A DNA stretch of 56,122 nt from Chloroflexota bacterium (GTDB taxonomy: Bacteria; Chloroflexota; Anaerolineae; Anaerolineales; UBA4823). Under the pieces are notes generated by a model. That model searched no databases, was not told where the DNA came from, and saw only the letters and a list, made by a program, of their open reading frames with translations. Position numbers and translations under genes: made by a program. This document shows positions 9,109-17,340 of this stretch, in pieces. The first letter of the stretch is position 1. Each line of letters begins with the position of its first letter. The DNA lies in NCBI GenBank assembly GCA_029557965.1, contig JAKQIM010000028.1, forward strand, positions 1 through 56,122, read 5' to 3'.

Positions 9109-11010
9109 TTACGGCTCTTCCGTTGGTTCAGGGGTGGGGATGTCAGTCCCGGGGCCATACTGGTACACTGCCCTCCAGGGCAGGTAATGGGTGGTGATGC
9201 TGTCTATGTGGATCTGGGCGCCATCGCGCCAGACGATACGCGAGACGGTGATATCGGCGCCTTCAGCTTCCCAATCGACCTGTTTGATCACGCCCTTAGA
9301 TAGGGCAGCGTTTTCCTCGTAGAGCGGCTCAGGCGGATCAACGATATTTTGTGGGCCGGTGGTGCTCCACTCCACCGAACGGCCATCGGAGGTGGAATAG
9401 AACTTCCAGGTCAGGGTGCGGGCGCTGGCATCGACATAGGTTTCCATCAACAGCCAGTAGGGGGTATCGTTGGTAAATTTGAAATCCACCACCGGCGCGA
9501 AGACGGTCGCGTCCAGCCCAGCCAGGTTGGGGTTGATGCTGCCGTTGGCGTTCATCTCATAGTAGCTGACACGGTAAGCATGTGCATAGCGTTGGTCGAT
9601 CTGGTATCCGCCGAAGAAGACGGTGCGGAACAGGGTGGTGCTCACCTGGCAAACGCCGCCGCCCACGCCCTGGATGGTACGATCGCCGTAGATGATCAGC
9701 GCTTCGGTGTACCCGGTATCCAGGCTGACATCGCCCAGGGTCGAGGCCATCGAAAAGGTTTGGCCCGGGGCAACCAGCAGGCCGTGGAAGCGTGCCGAAG
9801 CAATGGAGATGTTTTGAATGCGTTCGGCGCTAGAGCCGTAGAAGTATGATGTGTACACACTGACCGCTTCGCCAATCCCAAGCTGTTCGGCGGTTGCATC
9901 GTCGGTCACAGCCGGGTTGGTGTATTCCATATCCAGCTCCAGCGTATGCACCCCTTCTGCCAGCTTTTGATTGATGAGGGTGATGGTGGTCTCTACATCC
10001 AGCGAGCGCCCAATCGAGGCCCCTTGGAGCAGGTCAAGCTGGCGGGTTTCGTCATTGAATATGAAGCGAGCGTTCTCAGGATACTGCACCAGGCTGGGGG
10101 CAATCCCCTCCAAGAAGGTGCGTAGTGCCTGCGAGCTGATCCCCACCTGGTACTGTTCTAGGCCGTTCACGTTAACGCGTTCGATCGCCAGCATTGCCGC
10201 CAGGGCATCGGGCTCAAAGGTCCATGGGCCAGGATCAGAAGCTGTGGCAGATGGCACCTGTAAAACCAGGGGGGCGCTCAAGATGTTGCGCGCCAGCTCA
10301 GCCTGGGCGCTCACATCCAGGATGATGGGGGCGGTCTCAACCACCACCAGGGGGATGATGCCGTCCGTCATGGTGGGGAGCTGTAGGTTGAGGGCGTCTA
10401 GGGCGGCGGGCACATCCATCGTGCGCCCAATCTGCCCAGAGCGCACCACCACATCCACCCCGCTGACGCCCAGCGAGGCCTCGATAATTGAACGGTCCAC
10501 TTCGGCGGCAATGCCTTTCAAGTAGATCTCAGCCGCCCGCTCATCAAAGATGAACACGGGTGCCAAATCCACGCCCGAGGTCCAGGTACGTACCCGATCT
10601 CCCAGGCGTTGCAGAGCTCCCCCCGCCCGGCCCACGTTGTAGGCTGCCAGGGCGCTGGTTTGCGCATCTAAGAACATGCCCAGGTCGTTGGGGCTGGCGA
10701 CCCAGATTTTGGCGCCATCTTGGAAGACGACGCGCCCCGTGAACGGGTAAGATATGCTCTGCGAGAGATGGTCGGCGGCCTCTTGCGTTGTCAGGCCAGA
10801 TACATCAACGCCGTTGACAGAAACGCCCTGGAAGATGCGCCCGGCATAGCTCATGCCGTACACCACTGGTACCAACAGGACAAGGAACAGGAACAATGCC
10901 AGGCCCAAAACAAGCGCCGCCAGGGCCTGCCCAAGCGAAGACGGCCGGTTATACACATAACCGGTAGGAGTAGGTTGGGTATAGATCGGAGTGTTCATAA
11001 GCTTCTTCAT
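9109..11010 (-). CDS. VanW family protein with peptidoglycan-binding-type domains
   Basis: 633 aa from the ATG at 11010 (MKKLMNTPIY); a second ATG at 10998 and an upstream extension to 11106 are possible, and no clear ribosome site decides it. One membrane anchor near residues 25-60 (ALAALVLGLALFLFLVLLVP) is followed by repeated extracytoplasmic domains of the YoaR type (GVSVNGVDVSGLTTQEAADHL). The C-terminal VanW domain starts near residue 400: GQTFSMASTLGDVSLDTGY, GVGGGVCQVSTTLFR. A Pro/Thr/Glu tail ends the protein. VanW itself is named from vancomycin-resistance clusters, but chromosomal homologues are common in Gram-positive and Chloroflexota genomes and their role is unclear, probably at the cell wall. 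It is divergent from the PLP enzyme gene. Confidence 0.8.
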   Translation of the reverse strand: MKKLMNTPIYTQPTPTGYVYNRPSSLGQALAALVLGLALFLFLVLLVPVVYGMSYAGRIFQGVSVNGVDVSGLTTQEAADHLSQSISYPFTGRVVFQDGAKIWVASPNDLGMFLDAQTSALAAYNVGRAGGALQRLGDRVRTWTSGVDLAPVFIFDERAAEIYLKGIAAEVDRSIIEASLGVSGVDVVVRSGQIGRTMDVPAALDALNLQLPTMTDGIIPLVVVETAPIILDVSAQAELARNILSAPLVLQVPSATASDPGPWTFEPDALAAMLAIERVNVNGLEQYQVGISSQALRTFLEGIAPSLVQYPENARFIFNDETRQLDLLQGASIGRSLDVETTITLINQKLAEGVHTLELDMEYTNPAVTDDATAEQLGIGEAVSVYTSYFYGSSAERIQNISIASARFHGLLVAPGQTFSMASTLGDVSLDTGYTEALIIYGDRTIQGVGGGVCQVSTTLFRTVFFGGYQIDQRYAHAYRVSYYEMNANGSINPNLAGLDATVFAPVVDFKFTNDTPYWLLMETYVDASARTLTWKFYSTSDGRSVEWSTTGPQNIVDPPEPLYEENAALSKGVIKQVDWEAEGADITVSRIVWRDGAQIHIDSITTHYLPWRAVYQYGPGTDIPTPEPTEEP

Positions 11011-11141
11011 TGTACCAGAAAGACGTATAATCCTCTTGTTCGGTTCCCCAACCCGCCTGCCGCAGGGCTGCCGAGAACGCGGCGCAAGACCCCCCTCTTG
11101 GCGCATACTGCGGCGCTTTGATTAAAACGAGGAAAATCCAT

Positions 11142-12392
11142 ATGTATCGCTTTTCTGAAAAACACGGCCTGAGCACCCTGGTGACCCACCTGGGCGAAGC
11201 AGCCAACCCCTTCAATGCCCATGTTGAGCCGATCTACCAGACTTCGACCTTTAATTTCCCCGATGTTGCCACGGGGGCGGGCATCGTCGGGCGCACCCAG
11301 CCTGGCTTTTACTACACCCGCCTGGGCAACCCCAACCTGGAGCACCTGGCAAGCAAGCTGGCTTTTCTCGAGGCGTTGGACATGCTGAGGGCCAACCCTG
11401 GCGTGCCCCCCGAAGACCTGGCTGCCGGACAGCTTTTTGCCTCGGGCATGGCAGCCGTCTCGGCGGTGCTGCTCTCGCGCCTCAAGGCCGGCGATACGGT
11501 CATCGCACAAGAGGCGGTGTACAGCAACACCTTCAATTTCTTACAAGAGGTGGCCCCGCGCCTGGATCTGCAAGTGGCCTGGGTCAGCGATGTGTCGCCG
11601 CAGGGCTGGGAGGCGGCTTTTGCGGCTCATCCCGGGGCCTGCCTGGCTTATGCCGAGACGCCTGCCAACCCCACCATGACCGTGGTCGATTTGCAGGCTG
11701 CCGCCGAGATCGCCCATCGCCACGGCGCCTGGTTGGCAGTGGACAATACCTTCGCCACGCCCTACTGCCAGCGCCCACTTTCTTTGGGGGCAGATATTGT
11801 GATCCATTCCACCACCAAGTTTCTCTCGGGGCACGGGGCTCTGATTGGAGGTGCGGTCACCAGCCGCCACCCGGCTTATATCCATGATGATCTGCGCCTC
11901 TTCGTCAAAGTCTTGGGTGGCACGCCCAGCCCCTTTGATTCCTGGCTGGCTAACCTGGGGCTGAAAACCTTTGAGCTGCGCATGCAGCGCCACTGCCAAA
12001 ACGCCCTGGCTGTGGCGCGCTGGCTGTCTGCTCATCCGGCGGTGGCGGCTGTGCACTATCCTGGCCTCGAAAATCACCCTGCCCACCAGGTTGCCCTGCG
12101 CCAGATGCATTTTAACGGCGCGCCAGCCTTCGGCAGCATGTTGGCTTTTGAATTGAAGGGCGGCCTGGAAGCGGGCGTGCGCCTGATGGAACGCGTGGCG
12201 GTTGCCACCCTGGCTGTCAGCCTGGGCAACGTGGATACCCTCATCCAGCACCCTGCCAGTATGACGCATGCCCCCGTTCCCCGCCCTGACCGCCTCAAGC
12301 AGGGCATCACCGATGGCCTGGTGCGCCTCTCGGTGGGGATTGAGAATATCGAAGACCTGTTGGCTGACCTGGAACAGGGCTTAAAAGATTAG
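11142..12392 (+). CDS. Trans-sulfuration-type PLP enzyme (cystathionine gamma-synthase / methionine gamma-lyase family)
   Basis: 416 aa from the ATG at 11142, which has GAGGA 8 nt upstream. Family hallmarks are TSTFNFPDVATG near the N-terminus, YYTRLGNPN, the SGMAAVSAVLL helix and LAYAETPANPTM. The PLP-binding Lys226 lies in HSTTKFLSGHG, and LSLGNVDTLIQHPASMTHA near the C-terminus contacts substrate. The enzyme handles sulfur-containing amino acids (homoserine ester, cystathionine or methionine) in the cytoplasm; sequence reading alone does not fix the substrate. A 13-residue insert around LDMLRANPGVPPEDL is slightly unusual. It stands alone, divergent from the VanW gene. Confidence 0.85.
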   Translation: MYRFSEKHGLSTLVTHLGEAANPFNAHVEPIYQTSTFNFPDVATGAGIVGRTQPGFYYTRLGNPNLEHLASKLAFLEALDMLRANPGVPPEDLAAGQLFASGMAAVSAVLLSRLKAGDTVIAQEAVYSNTFNFLQEVAPRLDLQVAWVSDVSPQGWEAAFAAHPGACLAYAETPANPTMTVVDLQAAAEIAHRHGAWLAVDNTFATPYCQRPLSLGADIVIHSTTKFLSGHGALIGGAVTSRHPAYIHDDLRLFVKVLGGTPSPFDSWLANLGLKTFELRMQRHCQNALAVARWLSAHPAVAAVHYPGLENHPAHQVALRQMHFNGAPAFGSMLAFELKGGLEAGVRLMERVAVATLAVSLGNVDTLIQHPASMTHAPVPRPDRLKQGITDGLVRLSVGIENIEDLLADLEQGLKD

Positions 12393-12501
12393 ATCGTTGT
12401 GCAATCGTAGGGTAACCGTTAAGTCAGCGTCAAGCAGACTTTTACCGGTTAAGGTATTATAGTGTCAGGCGATGGGCATTTCTTCTTCTCCTCCTTAAAA
12501 C

Positions 12502-12529
12502 GAGAGCCGGGTGGGCGTACCCGGCTCTC
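12502..12529. terminator. Hairpin after the PLP enzyme gene
   Basis: A 10-bp perfect stem, GAGAGCCGGG with CCCGGCTCTC, and an 8-nt loop lie 110 nt after the PLP enzyme stop. There is only a weak T-rich tail on the + strand (CCGATTCTATT). The rest of the 224-nt gap (12393-12616) is AT-rich and likely holds the promoter of the next gene (for example TATACT at 12568-12573), but I cannot fix its elements. Confidence 0.5.
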
Positions 12530-12616
12530 CCGATTCTATTGGTATGCCATAATTTGCTAAAAACGGTTATACTTATTATTGATTATTTGGCAGCTTTTTC
12601 CCATCGCTGAACCGCT

Positions 12617-13378
12617 ATGCTCCCGGACGATTCCCCTTACCCCCACCCTGAATGCCCCTTCACGCTCCAGGCCTTTGATCTGTTGGATCGGCTGCACGAA
12701 CAACCAACGATCGATTTTTACCTGGAGAACCAACAGCAGTTTCAAACTTACATCGAAGAGCCTTTTCAACGCGTGATGCGCCTGGTGGCTGGGCGGCTGT
12801 CTGAGCCAGTCCGCAGCATCATGAGCACCGATAAGCGCGTCTTTTCGCGCTTTACCAAAAAGGACCCTGGGCAGGCCGGGGCATGGGATTTTTACTGGGG
12901 GGCCTTCTACCCGCGCAGCAACCGACAGTTGGAAGATGTGCAGCTCTCTTTGTGGATGAACTACAGGCGTTTTGAGATCGGGTTTTATATTGGCAGTTAT
13001 GGCACGGTAGCGCGCAACCGCTTCCAAGAAAACTGCCGCAGGTATGGCGGCCAACTGCTGCACATGCTCGATCCCCTGCTGGTTGAAGGCAGTATTCTGT
13101 TGGGCACCCAAGAAAATGTAGAAATTGACTCGAGCGGTTTGCTGGTGATTAAAAAGAAGATCTCTTGGGAAGAATGGTTCAACGATCCTTCTCAGGCCAA
13201 TTATGATGCTTCGCTTGTTCTGCCCAAAGAGCAGCTGCTGAAAATGACAGAGGACGACCTGGTGAATACCGCCGTCCAAACCTTTGAAAAGCTCTTCCCG
13301 CTTGTGCTGCTGGCTACAATGGATGAACCTCTCCCCGCGGTGCTGGAATACCTGGGGCAGAGCCGCCGCCATGCCTGA
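12617..13378 (+). CDS. Unknown protein resembling DUF2461 / N-terminal domain of some McrB-like ATPases
   Basis: 253 aa from ATG 12617. It has no membrane segment or signal peptide. The region ENQQQFQTYIEEPFQRVMRL followed by FSRFTKKD and DFYWGAFYPRSNRQLEDVQL is reminiscent of DUF2461. It also recalls the N-terminal domain found on some McrB-like AAA+ proteins, where the phrase 'YWGAFYP' and 'ED(A/V)QL' recur; this is from memory and is a weak assignment. Here the domain stands alone, without an ATPase. The next gene starts inside its stop codon region (8-nt overlap), and a third small gene follows, so the three likely form one operon. Confidence 0.55.
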   Translation: MLPDDSPYPHPECPFTLQAFDLLDRLHEQPTIDFYLENQQQFQTYIEEPFQRVMRLVAGRLSEPVRSIMSTDKRVFSRFTKKDPGQAGAWDFYWGAFYPRSNRQLEDVQLSLWMNYRRFEIGFYIGSYGTVARNRFQENCRRYGGQLLHMLDPLLVEGSILLGTQENVEIDSSGLLVIKKKISWEEWFNDPSQANYDASLVLPKEQLLKMTEDDLVNTAVQTFEKLFPLVLLATMDEPLPAVLEYLGQSRRHA

Positions 13379-13646
13379 CCTGAATCAAAACCCGGCCCAT
13401 ACCAATGCCGTTATGGCGTATGCCCGCCAGTTAGCCGCTCGCTTAGAGCGGCTTTCGGCTGATTCCGCTTGGGCCCACCGCGCCAGCGGCATACGCGGTG
13501 CCCTGCTGCGCGGCATTGAGCAGGTAGAAAAGAGACCTGGCTCTGGCCCAGCCATGAACCGCCTGGAGCGCCTGGTGGAACAAAGCCACCAGGTCTTGAC
13601 CAGCGCGGCGCGTGAGATTGAAGAGCCCAAGAGCAGTGGGGGTTGA
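13371..13646 (+). CDS. Small protein of unknown function
   Basis: 91 aa from the ATG at 13371, which overlaps the end of the previous gene by 8 nt (ATGCCTGA arrangement). It is mostly predicted helix with many Arg/Ala/Glu residues (YARQLAARLERLSADSAWAHRASG) and has no Cys, membrane segment or signal. I do not recognise a family. Its tight coupling to the DUF2461-like gene suggests a shared role, possibly as a binding partner. Confidence 0.6.
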   Translation: MPDLNQNPAHTNAVMAYARQLAARLERLSADSAWAHRASGIRGALLRGIEQVEKRPGSGPAMNRLERLVEQSHQVLTSAAREIEEPKSSGG

Positions 13647-13668
13647 TTTTTAGAGAGGGAGAGATCGG

Positions 13669-13956
13669 ATGCAGCAGTATAACATCGAAGGTCTGTATGC
13701 CACCCGGCAGGGTGTGAAGAAGGCTCAAAAGAGCGGCCTGGTGCCCTTGGCGTACATCGAGCCGTATGCCAAGACCATTTGGGCCAATAGCCCTGACGAG
13801 GCGATCCGCATTGCGACTGAAGAATTGAATGGCGGCGCGTGGACCGAGGGTCCGCGCATCACCCGGGCTAACGAGGAAGAACGCATGCGCCAGATGGGTG
13901 CGCCTGAACTGCCCGGTTTTGGCGCCCCCAGGCAAGCCAAAAAGGGTCGCAAATGA
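13669..13956 (+). CDS. Small basic-tailed protein of unknown function
   Basis: 95 aa. A purine-rich site (GGGAGAG) precedes the ATG at 13669. The N-terminal half (YATRQGVKKAQKSGLVPLAYIEPYAKTIW, shown only in part here as key residues) looks like a compact alpha/beta domain; the C-terminus is Pro/Gly-rich and ends in a run of Lys/Arg (AKKGRK). I do not recognise the family. It follows the 91-aa gene by 22 nt on the same strand and is convergent with the cyclase/STAND gene, whose stop is only 6 nt away. Confidence 0.6.
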   Translation: MQQYNIEGLYATRQGVKKAQKSGLVPLAYIEPYAKTIWANSPDEAIRIATEELNGGAWTEGPRITRANEEERMRQMGAPELPGFGAPRQAKKGRK

Positions 13957-13962
13957 CCTTGC

Positions 13963-16900
13963 TTAAGGTTGAGAAGCCTCCCAAAGTTTAGCCAATTCGC
14001 TGTGGGCCACCACATTGTGCAAGAACGATTTGCGCATCTCGGGGTCGCTGATGCGTAAGGCTTGATTTTGCAGCAGTTGGTAGGCGCGTTCCAGCAGCGG
14101 TCGGAAGCGCTCATCCTCGGCGGCTCGCAAAACCTGGCAGCAGATCAGGTACACCAAGAACGGCTCATCCAGCCCGTCCAGGTTATTGGTCTGCAAATAG
14201 CGCCAAATCTCTTCTACGTATGCTATAGCAGATGGCAAGTCACCCTGTGTCAGTGCCAGGCGTGCCAGGGCCGCCAGGGTTTCGTTGGTTTGCAGCAGCA
14301 CGCCAATCTCGCGCCGCAAGCTCAAAGCCTGTTGGTAGTGCTGTTGGGCCTCTTCATAGCGCCCCAAGGCCATGAGGGCATTGCCCACCAATTCATGGCC
14401 GGTTCCTTCTGTTGAGCGGTAGCCAATCTCTTGAGCAAGCTGTAATGTGCGCTTGGCGTCAGCCAGAGATGCCTCGATATCCCCCAGCCTCAGGCTTACC
14501 AACGCCATGTTGCCCAGGGCCACATTTTCGCTCCAGCGCTCTCCCATCTCACGGCTGAAGCGGATCGATTCTTCAAAACATTGGCGGGCAAACTCGTAAT
14601 CGCCCTGCTGGCGGGCAATATCGCCCAGGTTGTTCAAGGCGCTGCCCTCGCCGCGGCGGTCGCCGATGGCCCGGTACAGGCTGAGGGCCTGCTGGTAGAT
14701 TTCGCTGACCTGCGAATAATCGCCCTGGTGGAAGTAAATGGCACCAATGGTGCGCAGGCAGGTGGCCTGGGTCTGCTGCAGGCCGGCCTGAGAAGCCAGT
14801 TCCAGGCCTTGCTGTAAACGCTGTAGCGCCTGGGGCAGGTCTGCGTTGCGCCAGATCGCCCGCCCCCACAATTGGTATCCATCTGCCTGGCTGGCTACAT
14901 CGCCCGCCAGTTGTGCTTTTTCCACTGCCAGTTGGGCTGCCGCCGCGGCGCGGGGGTAATCGCTGGTCACTTCATAATAATTGGACCAACGGCGCGCTAA
15001 GATGGCTTGCAGCCTGGCTGCTTCGGCAGGTTTCCCCTCCAGGCCGTCTATCAGGGTCTGTAAGGCCTGCAGGTCAGCCGTCTGCTGTTCGCGCATCCCC
15101 AAAAGGTCGTATACCCGCTCGCGCGCTAAGAGCGCCCCAATCCGCACCTGGATGTATTGCCCTTCAGGCAGCAGGCGCAGCGAGCGGCTTAAATATTCGA
15201 TAGCCTGCCGGTTGTCGAATTGGGCCGCGGCGTGGTCGCCGGCTTTTTGCAAGTAGATCACCGCTTGCTTGAATTCGCCGGCCAATTCCAGGTGGTCGGC
15301 GATCAGGCCGGTGTATTCATCGGTGCGCTCGCCGCCGCGGTGGATGAGCCATTCGGCCACGCGGGCGTGGTACTGCCTGCGCTCGCGTTTCAAAACGCTC
15401 TCGTAGGTTACCTCGTGCAAGAGGGCGTGTTTGAAGATGAACTCTTGCGCACCGGAAAAGGCGCTGCTGCGGCGTGCAAAGATCAATTCGCGGCGCGCCA
15501 GCGCTTCGAGGGCCTGGTTGAGCGAGTCTGGCGCCTGTCCAGGCCCGTTTTCTGAGGCTGTTTCTTCCCCTTCTTCCATGTAGCGCAGGGTGTCATCCCA
15601 AAAAACGCGCCCCACCACCGATGCCTGTTGGAGCATTTTGCGCTCTTGCTCTGGCAGGCTGTCGAGACGGGCCTGTAAGATCTCAGCCAGGGTTGAGGGT
15701 ACCCGCATTGCCACCAGGCGTTCTGGGTCAATTTGCCAGCGTTCAGGGCCTTTGACCACCACACCATCTTCGATCAGCATCTTGATGAATTCTTCTACGT
15801 AGAAGGGGTTGCCCTCGGCCCGCCCAACGATCATTTCTTGCAGGACGGGGGGCACTTCGCCCGCCCGCTGTAAGATGGTGTTGACCAGGCTGCGGCTGTC
15901 ATCTTTGGTCAGCGGCTCAAGCATCAGGCGGATCTGAGCCGGCAGGTGGTTGGCCCACTGTGTGTGACGCTCGAACAAGCTGGGACGCGCCAGGGCCACG
16001 ATCAAGACCGGCAGATCACCCACCGCACCTGCCAGGCCCTCGATGGCTGCCAGAGAGCTGTCATCGGCCCAGTGTACATCTTCCAGGAAGATGATGGCAG
16101 GGCCTTGTTCGGCATGGGCGCGGAAGAATTCGCCCAGGTAACGCAAAGCCCGGTCACGCAGTTGCCTGCCGTCCAACACCCCTTGCAGATGTGGGCTGGC
16201 AGAAAAATCAAAGCCCAGCAGTTGGGCGATAAAATGGGCCCGCATCAGGCCGTTCTCGTCCATTCCCAAAACGCTCCCCAGGCCTTGTTCGATCTTCTGG
16301 TAGGCCACGGCGGCGGTCTCGTTTTCTTGGAGCTGAAAGCGGAATACCAATAGGTCGCGCAGCAGGGCATAAGGCAGGCGCTGCATTTGTGGGCTGGCCC
16401 GGCCTTTGAAATACCAGATTTCTTCAGAGAGCTGTTCGAGCCAGCGTTCGAACTCGTACAGCAAGCGTGATTTGCCAATCCCGGCATCGCCAATTACGGT
16501 GACAAGCTGTGCGCATTTCTCTTGGGCGCTTCGGCGGTAGGCTTCTTGCAAGAAGCCCAGCTCGGCATCTCGCCCCACCATGCACGTTTCAATGCCCTCC
16601 AGGCCGCGGCGAACCTGGCGGAAGGTGCGCGGCTTGGCTCCCAAAACCTGGTAAGCCTGCAAGGGGGCAGATTTTCCACGTGCATCGATGGTGTCAACCG
16701 GCACCACGTCAAACAAACCGCGCACCAGTTGGAGCGTTTCATGCGAGATCAAAACTCCTCCCACCGGTGCAGCCATCTGCAGCCGGCTGGCAGTGTTGAC
16801 CGTATCACCCAGGGCGGTGTATTCACCGGTCGTCCCCACCATCCCCAAAAAGACCGGGCCGGTGTGGATGGCAATGCGCATGGCAAAACGCTGGCCTGCC

Positions 16901-17340
16901 AGCAGTTTCAGGCCGGTTTCTTGGATCTGCTGTTGGATGTTCAGCGCTGCCAGCACGGCCCGCTCGGGATCGTCCTCTTGGGTTGAGCTTGTCCCCCACA
17001 ACGCCATCACCGCATCGCCAATGTGTTTGTCGATCGCCCCGCCATGTGCCAGGATGGCGCGGTCTACCAGCGCCCACAGGGCGTTAACGGCCTCGGCCAC
17101 ATCCTCCGCGTCTTGAGCTTCAACTGCCGCCGTAAAGCCTGAAATATCGGCGAAGAGCACCGTCACCTGTTTGCGCTGTTGCTCGACTGGTTTCTGCTGT
17201 AAGGCGCGCAAACGTTCTCGGATGGGTGCCTGGGCGGCATCCACCACTGCATCACCTAAAACCTGGCGTTGGCCATCGAGGGCGGCCAACGCCAGGTTTA
17301 GATGTTCAATTTCAGGCGAAACAGAGTCGGAGCGGCTCAT
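13963..17340 (-). CDS. Class III (IIIb-like) nucleotide cyclase - STAND/AAA ATPase - TPR protein
   Basis: 1125 aa. A short helical N-terminus (about 1-55) replaces the zinc ribbons of the paralogue at 1.6 kb. The cyclase domain (about 57-235) keeps both metal aspartates (LFADISGFT, D65; KHIGDAVM, D109), the base-selecting Lys105 and the Asn/Arg pair (VNTASR). Thr replaces the usual Asp partner, the class IIIb pattern linked to bicarbonate response in known enzymes. A P-loop (GDAGIGKSRLL, about 285) and Walker B (IIFLEDVHWADDSS, about 415) follow, then TPR repeats from about 700 to 1080. Of the two cyclases here, this one has the more complete active site. Its ATG overlaps the HerA stop by 4 nt (ATGA), so the two are translationally coupled. 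Confidence 0.88.
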   Translation of the reverse strand: MSRSDSVSPEIEHLNLALAALDGQRQVLGDAVVDAAQAPIRERLRALQQKPVEQQRKQVTVLFADISGFTAAVEAQDAEDVAEAVNALWALVDRAILAHGGAIDKHIGDAVMALWGTSSTQEDDPERAVLAALNIQQQIQETGLKLLAGQRFAMRIAIHTGPVFLGMVGTTGEYTALGDTVNTASRLQMAAPVGGVLISHETLQLVRGLFDVVPVDTIDARGKSAPLQAYQVLGAKPRTFRQVRRGLEGIETCMVGRDAELGFLQEAYRRSAQEKCAQLVTVIGDAGIGKSRLLYEFERWLEQLSEEIWYFKGRASPQMQRLPYALLRDLLVFRFQLQENETAAVAYQKIEQGLGSVLGMDENGLMRAHFIAQLLGFDFSASPHLQGVLDGRQLRDRALRYLGEFFRAHAEQGPAIIFLEDVHWADDSSLAAIEGLAGAVGDLPVLIVALARPSLFERHTQWANHLPAQIRLMLEPLTKDDSRSLVNTILQRAGEVPPVLQEMIVGRAEGNPFYVEEFIKMLIEDGVVVKGPERWQIDPERLVAMRVPSTLAEILQARLDSLPEQERKMLQQASVVGRVFWDDTLRYMEEGEETASENGPGQAPDSLNQALEALARRELIFARRSSAFSGAQEFIFKHALLHEVTYESVLKRERRQYHARVAEWLIHRGGERTDEYTGLIADHLELAGEFKQAVIYLQKAGDHAAAQFDNRQAIEYLSRSLRLLPEGQYIQVRIGALLARERVYDLLGMREQQTADLQALQTLIDGLEGKPAEAARLQAILARRWSNYYEVTSDYPRAAAAAQLAVEKAQLAGDVASQADGYQLWGRAIWRNADLPQALQRLQQGLELASQAGLQQTQATCLRTIGAIYFHQGDYSQVSEIYQQALSLYRAIGDRRGEGSALNNLGDIARQQGDYEFARQCFEESIRFSREMGERWSENVALGNMALVSLRLGDIEASLADAKRTLQLAQEIGYRSTEGTGHELVGNALMALGRYEEAQQHYQQALSLRREIGVLLQTNETLAALARLALTQGDLPSAIAYVEEIWRYLQTNNLDGLDEPFLVYLICCQVLRAAEDERFRPLLERAYQLLQNQALRISDPEMRKSFLHNVVAHSELAKLWEASQP

